DNA of 64,000 nt from Valencia hispanica. Its lineage: Eukaryota > Chordata > Actinopteri > Cyprinodontiformes > Valenciidae. Positions 12,361 to 24,601 of the stretch are shown here, piece after piece. The stretch is from contig OY747716.1 in the NCBI GenBank assembly GCA_963556495.2, positions 36,661,818-36,725,817 of the forward strand, read 5' to 3'. Each line of letters begins with the position of its first letter. The stretch's first letter is position 1. A program made the position numbers and the translations under genes. The notes beneath the pieces were generated by a model. It was not told the origin of the DNA. It saw only the letters and a list, made by a program, of their open reading frames with translations, and made no database searches.

Positions 12361-13374
12361 TTTCCAGCTTCTTTTACAGAATCTTTCAACCAATAGGGGT
12401 CCAAGTGGTTGTGAGTGGAACTACATAGGTTTTTAGACAAAAAACAAAACCAGAGCAGCAGAAATATCCAGGATATATAGTCTTGTCCAACCACAGACCA
12501 GTCAGTTTATTTATTTTGAAAATAAACTATTTTTGGCTTGTTTCACTGCAGTCAAAGGTTTCAAAATGTATGAGGTCCTGCTAAAAACTTTTTTATGATG
12601 AAATTCATCAACAAAATTGTTCAAATCTACTTTCGCCTGTGTTGGATTGGTTAAAAACTATCAAGTCTAAAATGTTGTAAACATCACCACATTTATCAAT
12701 TATCATAGAGGAACCTGTTTACAAAAATCTGACAGGGAACATACCAAAGTATGCAGTATATATGTAGAGACTATGCATGATCAATAAAAATATGAACTAT
12801 CCTCAAGCAAAGGGAGCTCTCCTCACATAATAAGACATCTGACAAGCCGAATGAGAGGAAAAACATGTTTTGTAATGTATGTTTTGTAAAAAAAAAATAT
12901 CAAAACCCTGAAGCTTCATGTTAGTTTGCCTTATCCTCTCCTAAACAAGTTTTGGTGATTGCAATTTAAGTGTCGGACCCCAAACGGTGGCCCTCAGAGT
13001 ACAGGAAATGGGTTAAACAGGATGCAGGTGGAATACCAAAGATACAAATGGGTGACCACATAATCAACATATTCAAAGTCGGCTGAAATCTATCTACAAA
13101 CAGTTACAGAACTGTGGTGCTACTTTAGGGAGATATTACTGATCATGAATATTGCAAATCAGTCTGTACCTGTTGCTGAACTCATGAAAAACCTAAAGGG
13201 TTCATTGAAACAGTTTGTTGTGAATGGATAACTCAGTAGTTAATGTCATACCTTATCTTTCCGAGACAGTGATCCGTGATGTTACTGAAATTAAACATTG
13301 AGTATTAGCAATAACTTCCTTCACTAACCATTTTATATGTAAGTAAGTGTTCAAGTAATTGAACAGCTTTGAGT
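12361..13374. other. Intergenic, no feature identified
   Basis: No coding frame or recognised repeat was found apart from short AT-rich runs. Confidence 0.45.
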
Positions 13375-13600
13375 TGTTTTAGGATACTGTCGCTGTGATG
13401 TAATGGCACTATTTTACGTTGAAGGTTGTATTGTTGTTGAACCCGGAAGTGAGTGATATGCATGGGAGGTAGAAGTGCAACAGCACGTTGTACTCTTATA
13501 CGTAATATAAAGTGTTATGTTTGACATTAAAATAAGCCTCAGAGTAGCCGGTGATATCCTTGTAAAAGCATAACACTACAGTCACAATATTTGGTATCGA
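13375..13600. mobile_element. Possible solo LTR remnant
   Basis: A block with AACCCGGAAGTG, a possible promoter part, and CATTAAAATAAGCCTCAGAG runs to GCATAACACTACA. It is followed by TTTGGTATCGAAATAAGG, which resembles the end of an LTR and an adjacent primer-binding site. No matching second LTR or coding region was seen in the window. Low confidence. Confidence 0.2.
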
Positions 13601-14350
13601 AATAAGGTGATGTAAGATGCCAAAAACACATTTTGGTAACATTAATACTGCTCTCATACTGCTCGTTTCTTTCTTCTTAGCAGATATTTGACAAAAGCTG
13701 TGATAATTTAAATATATATTGAATTAAAGTGACAGAGTGCAGCATCTTTAAAATACGTTAAATACAAACAGTTCACCTGCTGTGGCCTGAACGCACAGTC
13801 TCACAACTTCCTCCTGGACTGCATGGAAGTGAAATGCGCACCGCTTGTGCGTAATCACATGTTTGAAGTGGAATTGCTGCAGAGGTTTTTCTCATGAGGA
13901 ATTAGACTTTTGCCTCGGACTGTTAACTTCTCATTGGGGTTTTGATGTTGTTCTGGAGGCTGAAGCCACGACTGCAGTTACAAGTACCACAACAGCCAAA
14001 GTTTTGAAATCCTTCCTCAACCTGAAGTGATCAGAAGTCGGAAAGACTCTCTGAACCAGTCCAGCCGTTTTCCTGAAGTGCAAGCTATTTGTTCAACGGG
14101 GGAAAAAATGCGCCAGCATGCGCCGCTTCTGCATCAGTGGTGGTCATGGCACCGGCCTCTTCCTCCGTAACTCTTAGATGTGCCATCAGCTCCCAGTTTG
14201 CAAGATGTGCAATGGATCGCGTACAAACCATTACGGTGTCAGAATGGTAGATTTTTTTATCCAACGCTATCCAGTTGGCGAAATTTACATGGTTAGGTTT
14301 TTTGTCTTTATGTTTTTGTAACACAAGCCGAAATTAAATAGGAGTAACAA

Positions 14351-15439
14351 CAGTGGCGGCTGGTATAATTTTCTCCAGGGAGGGCTATGACTATGATGGC
14401 TAGATATATACCAGCAGTCAGTGAAAATGTACTGAGGAATCACAACAATGTATTTATTTACATTAGGGAAAACAACAAAAGCAACATTACAATGTAATGT
14501 AGTGTTGCTCATGCTTCTTTGCCTTTTCTAAAAAGTGCTTCATTAGATGGCTTGGCACCAAAATATGTTGAAGACCTGTTGTCATGGTACCAACCACCAA
14601 GACCACTCAGGTCCTCCAACTCTAGCCTACTAAACATCCCTAGACTCAGAACTAAACATGGAGAAGCAGCTTTCAGTTTCTATGCTCCCCTTATCTGGAA
14701 CAGACTTCCTGACGAGTGTAGAGCTGCTGAAACTCTGAACTGCTTTAAATCGAGACTAAAAACCATCTGTTTAGAATTGGCTTTGAGTAAATGCTCGATG
14801 TCATATGTATGACATGTGTTCATGCTCTCTTGATCTTTCTCTTGCTTTATTGTGCATCATGTGTAATGTGTGTTTCATGCTAATTTGCTACTTTTACTTT
14901 TAATTTCCAATGTTATATTTTGTCTTCAATATTTTGCCTGAAGTAAACTGTTAGGAAAACTGGTACAAAATTTACAAGATATCAAATTGCAACTGGACTT
15001 TAAAGACCTTTTAAACAAAATGTAAAGTTCTGGAGAAAAAAAAAAAAAAAAACATTTGCTGAGATATCTCAAGAAGACGAAAGAGATAATATAGTTGTTT
15101 GTTTTTTAGTATTGTGTAAAAATAACTAGGGCATATTTAGCAAGCATCACATGTGTATTGCTTATGGTATTATTTTCAGTGGGGTTTTTTTTGTCATAAG
15201 TTTTAAATGTCCTACGTTTGTGAACTCACCATACATTTCGAACGTTCGGTCCTCAGACAACGCAGATGAGCGTAACAACTCAACTCACCATGAACTATAA
15301 AATATTTATCTTGCTCATCTGAAACAAACGCACATGTTTAAATATTTATATTATACATTTTTAAAAAACGTTTTATTCAAGGTAATATAGCGAGTGGTGG
15401 GGCGGCGCCCTTGCTCCCTCGATTGGCCAGCCGCCACTG
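14351..15439. mobile_element. hAT-type element with perfect 8-bp TSD, carrying L2 DNA
   Basis: Perfect 13-bp terminal inverted repeats, CAGTGGCGGCTGG and CCAGCCGCCACTG, are flanked by an identical 8-bp duplication AGTAACAA at 14343-14350 and 15440-15447. This fixes the boundaries and the hAT class. The interior holds the 3' end of an L2-like LINE (14530-14872) and no transposase. The element sits inside hAT copy 2, so it is the younger of the two. Confidence 0.85.
14530..14872 (+). mobile_element. L2-like LINE, 3' end of ORF
   Basis: An 80-codon open stretch reads LAPKYVEDLLSWYQPPRPLR, then HGEAAFSFYAPLIWNRLPDE. This is the conserved C-terminal tail of L2-type LINE ORF2 proteins. It is nearly identical at base level to the tail of the LINE at 22.73-23.0 kb, so both come from the same young subfamily. 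Heavily 5'-truncated and without reverse transcriptase. Confidence 0.8.
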
Positions 15440-15600
15440 AGTAACAAGCCTATTTTAAAAAAAATAAAAGGTGTAGAAAGTACATATAATTGCATGAAGA
15501 TGTAAGAAGTAAAAAGTAGGCTAATAGATAATTACTCCAGTGAAGCATAAATACTGCAAATTTCTAGTTAAGTAAGGTAAAGTATTTGTACGTTGTTACC

Positions 15601-15845
15601 AGAAATGGGAAGTAACTAAATTTTCCTAGTTACATTTATTTGAGTAATTGAGAGAAAAAAAGAGTAGCTTTACTACACCATACGTTTTACTTTTACTTGA
15701 GTAATATGAAGTATTGCTACTCTTATATGAGTAAGAGTAAATTTACTGAATGAAGAAGAAACATGTTTAAAAAAAAATAATACACCAGACACAGATATAT
15801 AATTTATTGCTGAGCTTGTTGTTGCATTTTGAAGTCAGGTGAATA

Positions 15846-15883
<38 letters not shown>

Positions 15884-16150
15884 TGTATGTGTACATTATC
15901 TACTATAAGTGTAGGTATTATATTGAAAATACCTACACTTGTATAGTTGTTACTTGACATCTTCGTTTATATATCAAAACAACTCAAAAGTCATTTGAAC
16001 ATTTATACTCTTAAATATCGGTACTGTCTTAATTAAAACCCTAAATAACATTGTCTATTTTCAAGTGTTTTTGAATGTAATCCATCTATCAATCTATTGC
16101 TTACTCAAATATTTTAGATATTAGGACATTCACTGTATGAATTGCTTTTT
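15601..16150. repeat. AAGTA-rich hAT-terminal repeat and TA microsatellite
   Basis: 15601-15760 has the GGGAAGTAACTAAATTTTCC and TACTTTTACTTGAGTAA style of fish hAT-derived terminal sequence. A TA run lies at 15849-15878. The rest is AT-rich with no gene. Confidence 0.5.
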
Positions 16151-16365
16151 TAATGAGTCTTATTTATAGCTATGTTGGTCATATTTGCCAAAAACCAAAG
16201 GAAATAGTAAAACTTCCTTATGTTTTGAGTATCTTAAGCATGCCCTTGGAGCCTCTCGGAAATGTTAGAAGGAAGTGGAAAGGACCAGACGAGACAGGAA
16301 AAGTTATGGCAGATATCTTTTGCACCTGTGGCTGTGAAAGACCAATCTTCACTCCACCCCCAGTT

Positions 16366-16373
16366 ATATAAAT
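16366..16373 (+). promoter_or_regulatory. TATA box of lectin gene
   Basis: TATATAAA lies about 25-30 bases before the presumed cap region near 16395-16400 and about 90 bases before the exon 1 donor at 16459. It fits a tissue-specific, TATA-driven promoter. Confidence 0.5.
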
Positions 16374-16394
16374 ATAATATAAAAATGCTCGTTG

Positions 16395-16458
16395 TCTCTG
16401 AGTCACACCAACTCCTCTGCACACCCCACAGACTGACTGCAGCTGGACATTCAAAGCT
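16395..16458 (+). other. Lectin gene exon 1, non-coding
   Basis: The exon ends AAAGCT|GTAAGTAG, a consensus donor at 16459. It precedes a 76-nt intron that ends at TTATGTTTCAG (16534). It contains no ATG in frame with the lectin. The transcription start is inferred from the TATA box and is approximate. Confidence 0.5.
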
Positions 16459-16538
16459 GTAAGTAGCCCAAATGTTTATTTAAAGCATTTCTTCTCGTTT
16501 CAGACAAATTCAACCTCGGATTTTTATGTTTCAGAAAA

Positions 16539-16993
16539 ATGAGTAAGAACTATTTGTCCCAAAACGATGAGTTTCGCAGAGGAGACTATCTGATGTCCAA
16601 CAACAAAGAATGGAAAGCAATTTTCCAGGTAAACACACATTTTACAAGTATGAATATTAGTAATCTCCTTTTTATCCTGGCCATTTGCCAGTTTTTTTGT
16701 ATTGAATTTGTAGAAACAGCTTCTGTTTCCGCCCACAGGAGGATGGAAACTTTGTCATCTATGGCTGGAAGCCTGTGTGGGTCTCAGACACTGACGGATC
16801 TGATGCAGCCCGCCTTGTCATGCAGGACGATTGCAACCTGGTCATGTACAACCAAGATAACCAGGGTAGATGGGTCAGCAACATGCATAACCCAGGTTCT
16901 CATGTTTGCCGTCTTCAACTATCCAATGACGGCAATTTGCATTTGTGGAACGAATTGTGGAGCTCCATCCAATCCAGAGGGGTGAAAAAATAA
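16539..16993 (+). CDS. Lily-type (GNA-like) mannose-binding lectin, pufflectin-like
   Basis: Two coding exons, 16539-16628 and 16739-16993, are joined in phase 0 across a 110-nt GT-AG intron. They give a 114-residue protein without signal peptide, the usual size for fish B-lectins found in skin and gut mucus. The monocot mannose-lectin signature Q-x-D-x-N-x-V-x-Y appears as QEDGNFVIY (residues 30-38, spanning the splice) and QDDCNLVMY. The third repeat is degenerate (SNDGNLHLW: Gln, Val and Tyr replaced). Two functional carbohydrate sites are therefore expected per monomer. The protein begins MSKNYLSQNDEFRRGDYL. The gene has a non-coding first exon, a TATA box and an AATAAA at 17184, so it looks intact. 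A truncated relative lies inverted at 26.66 kb. The role in mucosal binding of mannose-bearing microbes is family knowledge; the calls of exons and motifs are direct. Confidence 0.9.
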
Positions 16994-17183
16994 TGAAACG
17001 TTGGATGCAATTTTTGAGTCTAGATCCAATGCTTAGAATAGTTTCCTAAACTTTTAAGCAACAAGACATCAATTTTAAAGCTGAATTAAAACTGTAAAGT
17101 CTTCATATTTTTGGTCAATGCTGTTTTGTCTCTATCGATTGTGAAACATTGACATAAGCTAATAACTGAATACATATAAATTG

Positions 17184-17189
17184 AATAAA
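17184..17189 (+). terminator. Lectin polyadenylation signal AATAAA
   Basis: AATAAA lies 191 bases after the lectin stop codon; a weaker ATTAAA occurs near 17083. It marks the likely 3' end of the transcript near 17.2 kb. Confidence 0.55.
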
Positions 17190-17449
17190 ATTAAACTATT
17201 GTTAAACCCAAAAACGACATAAAACTACAATTTTTATCCAGCCTCTCCTTTCTGAACAGTATGATGGCTGGACATACCCATGGTGTTTATACTTTCATAA
17301 AACTGAATAGATCAATGTTACACCTTCATCAGGCATCTGAAAATTGTGCCAAAGGTCCAACCAGACAAAATTCTTTTCCTGATATCTTTTAGGTGATTTT
17401 TATGTCACACAAGAAAGCATGAGTGTTTGAGGTGTTACCTTATCAATCC

Positions 17450-17775
17450 ATCGATGAAACCTTTTTTATGAAGCGCTTTTCATACAAAAATTGCAACTCA
17501 AAGTGCTTTACAGAATTAAAATGACACCACAAAGACCACATTCCCATCCCTCCCCGACATAATTAAAAGCATGACCACAATTATACCCCCCTCCCCAGAC
17601 CCAACCTTCATGCCCGCACACACTTAAGAGCAGCAATAAAAAGGACATCGAGCAAGTACAGATGAGCCAGGTCAGGAAACGTCATCAAAGGAGCCATCTG
17701 CACTGACAGCAGCACATCAACAGCAGCAGCCAAGGCACTGACCCAGGGCGCCCAGGGGAGGGATGGCCGAGACCC
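17450..17775. repeat. Dispersed fish repeat
   Basis: Begins with GAAGCGCTTTTCATACAAAAA and AACTCAAAGTGCTTTACAGA, a block I recognise as recurring in fish genomes. It continues through GACCACATTCCCATCCC and GGCACTGACCCAGGGCGCCC. No coding potential was found. The family is not assigned. Confidence 0.4.
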
Positions 17776-20079
17776 CCACCTTTTTAGTGCAAAGTAACAA
17801 ATTAAAATAATAAAATAAGTATCTTTCTTTAACAGAACTCTGTCCTGCTTAACTTAAAATTTTATAAATTAATTGAAAACAATAGAAAGCAGAACGTTCC
17901 TGTAATAGTGCACATTTAGAGCAACAAGAAAAGTGCAAACAGAAAGTCAGTGGAAAAGCTGTAAACATAAAATATTTGTGCCTCAAAGGCCATGACTGTA
18001 GGCTACAGTTGAAGTTAAAAAAAGATTGAATTCATGAACTCAAAAGCTCAATGCTACATTATGTGGGGACAGCCTATATATTCCATTTGTATTTGCAGTA
18101 AGGAGTTGTTTGTCTTTCAGTGCTACAGAGTAAAACTCTGAACAAGATATATAATTTAGGCTGACAATGTGCTCACTTCTAATTAATCCAGCAGAACATT
18201 TGTTCCGCACTTCAGTCCACTTAGTCTTCATGATAAAAAAAATATTACATTTTTGGCCATACAATGCTAATATTCATTGCACATGCCCATATTAACCTTA
18301 ACCAGAAGCTTTAAAAAACATTCTTTACATACCATATATCTGCTTCTGGCCTGGCCTGGTGGACAACAAATTGGTCGAGGGTTCCCTGAATTTTCTTGTC
18401 CCTCATGTTTTTTATGTGCCCACCACTAGAAGCTTGCTGCTTTAGGTCAGTCAGTCCACCATGGGCTATGTAAAAAGTGCTGGTGTTACACCAAAATCTG
18501 TGACCCATCAGAATATGTGACTACAGGGGGGCGACAGTGTGCATTTCTTTGCATGACTGTCTTGAAGTCAAGCAAGAAGAAGATCATTTACGTAAACTGC
18601 GTAAGCACTGATACATTGGACATTGTAAATAGGCTTTACAGCTTCTCTAAACATCTGATCAACATCGCATTGACTGTGAAAATTTTATATTTCTGTTTTG
18701 TATTAAAAGCTGTACGGTATTTTACGAACCATCACATTAAATGTCTGTATGCTGTAGTCTAAATATGTAAACCCACTGCAGCCGTTTAATAAATCGGTAA
18801 ACAAGTACTTCAATGAAAGGGGGGTTCAATACTGTTTTTAAGGGTTCTGTCACCTCTTTACTCAGTCTGAGCTTATTTAGAATAAGATGTGACCCTCCAG
18901 TAGCAAGAATCACACTGGTCACAATTTATTATAGCCATCAGAATATGGGACCTTACTGTAAACACCTGTAAATAATGAGTCTGTCAACTTTTTCAGAGAA
19001 TAAGCAAGATAAACCCCCCATTCACTAAAAAGCAAAATTAATGTAATACTTTTTAAACTATTGTAAAATCTGAAGCACTTGGTAGTTTTTAAAACCTTTA
19101 TCTTTGACAGTGTTTCATGGGAAACTTATCCATGCAGTCAATGGTTCACCAGTAGGTTACAGTGCGGACTAGACAGCACCAGCCTAACCTCTGGAACTAA
19201 GGATTAATCTGGTTCAACCATTAATGCAAAAAAAGGAAAATCAACAATGTTACTTTTCAACCATCTCACCCAGTCACTCCTTTCTGCTTCTTTCTCCCCG
19301 CAGTAGTGGCAGAGCACACTGAGATCATCTGGTTCAGATATGAAATGATTTGTAATTATTTTGCATAATGACAAACAGAAACTAGTATAAGTATACATAA
19401 TTTGAAGAATCAGTCACACTGCTCATGGGTGATTTTGGTTGTTACACTTTTTTTTGATATTGTGTTGTTGAAATAACCAAAGATAATCTCATTATCCTAT
19501 AGCCTAACAGTGATATGGTTTAACAGTGGAAGAGGAGTACATTTTAAGGGTCTGCATATTTTCATTTATCTAAACTTATTTGAGCAGGGGCAAGACAAAA
19601 AACTGTCAGATTCAGAAACAGTTGTTTTGTCAATAGGCCCTATAGTCACAGGCTAATTTGTAGACTAGAACCCGATTAAGCTTTTAGAAGTCAAGCATTA
19701 AAATTGATAATAGAAAGAAACATCTAAAACTAACAGCAAAATAAGATTTAAATACATGCGACCTCATGCGACCCCTGCTTTAATCCTTCCCTTTCTGTAT
19801 CTAATTGTGCTAGCCGTCAGTGGCAGTTATGCAGGTAATTTAAGGTAATTTCATAGCTGAAGTTACAATAAATAAGGTAAGGAAGTTAGAAATCATAAGT
19901 TAGAACTAATTAATGTTTAATAAAACCAGACTGTAATTCATATATTGTTTTAAAATGTACATTTGGAGGTTCTGCAGAATGTTTCCAGGGTGGAACCACT
20001 TTTCAGTATGGTGTTTCGCTCTGAACGGTCTTTTCAGTTGCACATCACATTCATTTAGAGGGCAGCTTAGACACATGAT
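17776..20079. other. AT-rich intergenic region without gene
   Basis: No coding frame with recognisable domains and no paired splice sites were found. The string CCATCAGAATATG occurs near 18508 and again near 18935, hinting at an old repeat pair. Nothing else can be supported. Confidence 0.45.
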
Positions 20080-23000
20080 GGAAACTGAAAACGGTCAAAG
20101 CTCCTGGTCAGGATGGCTTGACTGCGATCTTCTATTAATTATTCTCTAAAGATATAAAATAATTTTTCTTCAAAACTATTAAAGAAATCATTCTTAACGA
20201 AACATTAACACCGACAATGAAACAAGGTCTTATCTCTCTTATTTCCAAACCTGGTAAATATAAAAGACTAATCGATAATCTACGATCAATTACACTTCTG
20301 AAAACAGATTACAAAATTCTTACCCTTGTAATTGCGAACAGATTAAAGGACAGTTTAGAACAAATTATTAGTGAATCACAATCTGGATTCATTAAGAATC
20401 GTTCTATCAACAATAACATTAGATTGGTTTTAGATTTACTGGATTATAGTCACTTAATTGAAGATGCTGGTGTGATTCTTTTTTTTAAAGACTTTCATAA
20501 GGCATTTGATACTGTCGAACATCCTTTCATTTTGAAAGCTCTGAACTACTTCGGTTTTGGTAAAAAAAAAATTCATAGTCTTAATATCTTTATTATACTC
20601 TGATATCAATAGTTCTATTTCTTTGCCTTTTGGAACAACTAAACGCTTAAATGTTAGACGAGGAATCCGTCAGGGGTGTCCTGCTTCTCCTTTACTTTTC
20701 ATTATTGTAACACAACTTTCAGCTATTTTTATGAAACACAATCCTAATATTCAACCACTAAATTTGATGGGAGCCCCATTGATCATAAGTCAATTAGCAG
20801 ATGAAACTACATTATTTCTTTCACAGGTCCCTCCTGCACTAAATGAAATTTCACTATTTTCAAAGGCTTCTGGTTTGTACATGAATGTCAGAAAATGCGA
20901 AGTATTCATGATTGTCAGCCTGGTAGATTATTTAACATAGCTATTAAATCTGACATTAAATACTTGGGTATTATAACTTAAAAGGATACAAATAAAAGAG
21001 AAAAACTAAATTTTGAACACATTATCCAAAAATCTAAAAAGATTTTAAACAGTCTGCTACAAAGAGACCTCTCCATATTTGGACACGTCTTACTTACTAA
21101 AACAGAAGGTATCTCTCGATTGATTTATCCTGCACAAGGTTTATATGTTTCCAATAGGCTAATCAAAGACATAAATCAATCTAATTTTAATTACATTTGG
21201 AGAAACAAGCAACATTATATCAGGAAAAATGATATTGTCAAGTCTTTTGAGGAAGGAGCATAATTTTTCTCCACATACAAATTCAATTTGGAACAACAGA
21301 TGTATATTGATATAAAGAAAATCCATATTTTATAAGGATTGGATGGATCATGGAATTTGGACAGTTTTACACCAATTAGACGGTCAATCTGTACCTCAAT
21401 ACCGAACCCACAACTAGTGCCATCCCCAATCAACAACAATGTAGAGAAAATGTCTGAATTTCACGAATTAAACCAGAACAGCCTTGAAAAAATCATTATC
21501 CAATTAAGCTCCTCCTCCTGCTGTCTTGATATCCTACCCACAGCTTTTCTAAAGAAAGTTCTTCCTGTTATTGAGTTTGATCTTGTTTAAATAGTGAACT
21601 CATCACTGCTATCAGGTGTCTTCCCTCAGGCTTTAAAAACAGCAGTTATTAAACCACTGCTAAAGAAGAAGAATCTGGACAACACGTTAATGCAGAACTA
21701 CAGGCCAATCTCTAATCTCCCATTCATCAGTAAGATTATTGAAAAAGCTGTTTCAGCAGTTAAATGGCTTCATAACAATGACAAACCGTTTTGATGTTTT
21801 TCAGTCTGGTTTCCGTGCTCACCACAGCACCGAGACTGTCCTCGTCAAAGTAGTCAATGACATCCGCATAAATACAGACTGTGGAAGAACCACAGTGCTG
21901 GTTCTGTTGGACCTCAGTGCAGCATTTGACACTGTTGATCATGATATTTTATTGGAACGACTGGAGAGCTGGGTCGGACTCTCTGGTACAGTACTTGGCT
22001 GGTTCGAGTCTTACCTAAAGAACAGGGACTTCTATGTTTCAATAGGAAACTTTTCATCAGAACCTGGTTACCCTCTTATTTAATATCTACATGCTCCCAC
22101 TAGGCAAGATTATAGCAACCAATAACATTAGCTACCATAACTACGCGGATGACACTCAGCTCTACATTACAATGTCACCAGGTGACTCTGAACCCATTCA
22201 AACCCTAAATCAATGCATTGACCAAATAAATGGATGGATGTGCCATAACTTTCTCCAGCTGAATAGAAACAAAACTGAAGTAATTATTTTTGGACCCAAG
22301 GAGGAACGATCAAGAGTCAGCACACAGCTTCAGTTAATACAGCTAGAAACTACTGATCAGGCTCGAAATCTAGGTGTAGTAATGGACTCAGACCTGAACC
22401 TCCAGGGTCACATAAAGACAATAACAAGGTCAGCCTTCTATCACCTGAAGAACATTTCTACGATTAAAGGACTAATGTTGCAACACGACCTAGAAAAACT
22501 CATCCATGCTTTTATCTTTAGTCGGATTGATTACTGCAACAGCATCTTCACAGGTCTGCCTAAAAAGTCAATCAGACAGCTGCAGCTGATCCAGAACGCT
22601 GCTGCTCGTGTTCCTCACTAGAACCAGGAAAGTAGAGCACATCATCCCAGTTCTAAAGTCCTTACACTGGCTCCCTGTAGCTCAGAGAATGGACTTCTAA
22701 ATACTCCTACTAGTTTATAAATCATTACATGGCTTAGCACCAAAATATGTTGAAGACCTGCTGTCATGGTACCAACCACCAAGACCACTCAGGTCCTCCA
22801 ACTCTAGCCTACTAAACATCCCTAGACTCAGAACTAAACATGGAGAAGCAGCTTTCAGTTTCTATGCTCCCCTTATCTGGAACAGACTTCCTGACGAGTG
22901 TAGAGCTGCTGAAACTCTGAACTGCTTTAAATCGAGACTAAAAACCCATCTGTTAAGAATTGGCTTTGAGTAAATGCTTGATGTCATATGTATGAAATGT

Positions 23001-23860
23001 GTTCATGCTCTCTTGCTTTTTTTTATCTTTCTCTTGCTTTATTGTGTATCATGTGTAATGTGTGTTTCTTTTGTTTTTTTTAAATCACCAAATCATGTAA
23101 AGCACCTTGAATTACCCTGCTGTTGAAAGTGTGCTACACAAATAAAATTGCCTTGCCTATTAGACAGTAATGGAAATTTGCTATCATATAACAATTTCAT
23201 AGATAAATATGCCATATCATGTACCAAAAATAAATTCATCAAAGTTATGAAAGCAATTCCCCCAGCAATGATTCAGATGACTAAAGCCATTTTAACCTAC
23301 TCTTCCTGTATAATTAGTGAACCATCCGTGAATCCTTAATAATTGATGATCGCCAATTTAAGGATAAGACATGCAATAATAAATTCTTAAGGTCAATTCT
23401 CACCAAACAATTTTTCCCATCTCAACTAAAAAGAAAATATATGTTTAGGGATTATAATCCAAAAGTTTTGAATAAATATCTCTCTTTTTCAATTCCACCC
23501 AAAACAAAATGTTAAATATCCATCCAATGATTATCTTCACAGGAAATTCAATATAGATACGAACAAATGCACTTTCTGCAATAATGTATTGAAACAACAG
23601 AGCATCTTTTTTATTCATGTGAGAGTTCCAGATCTTTTTGGGATGATTTTCAGTATTGGATAACCTCTAAGAATATTTATTGCCCTTTTCTATTTTTTCA
23701 ATTAATTAGATTTGGTATACAATTAGAAAATTAAAAAAATAGAATTTGGAATTAACAACTTAATTATATTTGCAAAATTCTTCATTCACAACTTTTTTTT
23801 TTACCTTCTCCAAATTCATAATCCCCCATCCGCATGTTGTAGCTAAAATAGAAATAATTG
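20080..23860 (+). mobile_element. L1/Tx1-like LINE, 5'-truncated, split by an L2 insertion
   Basis: Reverse-transcriptase blocks appear in order in broken frames: a VKAPGQDGLT-type block near 20095, then KQGLISLISKPGKYKR, ESQSGFIKNRSINNNIRLV, and motif A as FFKDFHKAFDTVEH. After a frameshift come GIRQGCPASPLLF (motif B) and LADETTLFL (motif C). The expected catalytic pair in motif C is Asp-Asp, so Asp-Glu here is inactivating, as are the frameshifts near 20570 and 20940. The C-terminal part resumes after the L2 copy with LLDSNGNLLSYNNF at 23158. Endonuclease and ORF1 are absent. Confidence 0.8.
21382..23158 (+). mobile_element. L2-like LINE inserted in the L1, with TSD
   Basis: Flanked by ATTAGAC at 21375-21381 and 23159-23165, a likely target duplication. 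The ORF2 remnant holds LKKKNLDNTLMQNYRPISNL, the motif A block LDLSAAFDTVDHDIL and YADDTQLYI (motif C). The C-terminal tail is LAPKYVEDLLSWYQ. The motif B region (GVPQGSxLGP in the family) is missing: EPGYPLI is followed directly by a stop and then FNIYMLPLG, so an internal deletion has removed it. Stops and frameshifts are present at 21588, 21790 and 22619. The 3' end has the family AATAAAATTGCCTTGCC tail. Confidence 0.85.
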
Positions 23861-24346
23861 GACCAGGTGACTTTTTTTGATTGATCCGTTGTTGTCCAAT
23901 TTTCTTGAGCTTGCGTGAATTGTAGACTCAGTTTCTAGTACTTAGCGGTCAGAACTGGCATCCAGTCTGTATATTTGAAAGTTTGAAAATCCGAAATAAA
24001 AAGCAAAAGCCTGACCTAGCACTGCAAATGTCATCTAATCTACCTCTAGAAAGAATAGCCTATATTAGGCAATCAACAAAAAAAAATTAAAACTAGATTT
24101 GGGGTCCTTTCATCGACTTTATTAAGGATTTCGATGTGACAGAGCGCATGAGGGACTTTTGAGTTGCTGGAATCTGCAGTTCTACAAGCTAAATAAAAGT
24201 GTATAGTTGTAACCAATCTGTTTTACAATGCTCCACCACATAAGAGAAGCATTGTTCATTGTTCTTACGCCTTTTATTTTACTGTTTTAATTAATTTTTA
24301 CCCTTTCCTTTTTTCCCCTTTGTGTTATTGCCTCCAAGTTCGGCAC
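23861..24346. other. AT-rich sequence, nothing identified
   Basis: Follows the LINE 3' end. No coding frame was seen, and fragments near 23.9-24.2 kb do not match anything I recognise. Confidence 0.4.
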
Positions 24347-24601
24347 CCGCTAACGTTCCGAGGGCCCGCGGGCGGGCCCAGCCCATTTCCTAGTTTAAAT
24401 CCACATTTTCTGACTTCTATGAACCTATACATATTTTATATCATTGGAAAGTTAAGAGTCTTGTGATTCCAATTATGGCTGGCGATCAAGGATACAATCA
24501 TAACTGAAGACACAGTGAGCGCTTTTGTCAACACAAATGTTCTCCTGATGGAGTCACGTTGTCACGTTTATTGGACCACTTTGTAGTCCAATAAACGTGA
24601 C
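24347..24601. repeat. Repeat with GC palindrome and perfect 16-bp hairpin
   Basis: GGGCCCGCGGGCGGGCCC at 24363-24380 is nearly self-complementary. Further on, GTCACGTTTATTGGAC (24561-24576) and its exact reverse complement (24586-24601) flank a 9-base spacer. Both lie in a block that resembles fish dispersed repeats. No coding sequence overlaps. The function is unknown; transposon-end or fold-back origin is the simplest reading. Confidence 0.5.

Larger units (their letters stand above)
13780..15600. mobile_element. hAT-type transposon copy 2, interrupted
   Basis: Shares ordered blocks with the copy at 594-1940: GTGATCAGAAGTCGGAAAGA (14028), CTATCCAGTTGGCG (14267), TAATAGATAATTACT (15521) and a terminal AAGTATTTGTAC. 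It is interrupted by a separate element at 14351-15439. The right terminus is cut at about 15600, where a different AAGTAACTAAATTTTCC repeat begins. The left end is approximate. No intact transposase is present. Confidence 0.6.

Noticed and set aside
13375..13600. Complete endogenous LTR element
   Set aside because: Only one LTR-like end and a primer-site-like string were seen. No gag or pol translation and no partner LTR lie within the window.
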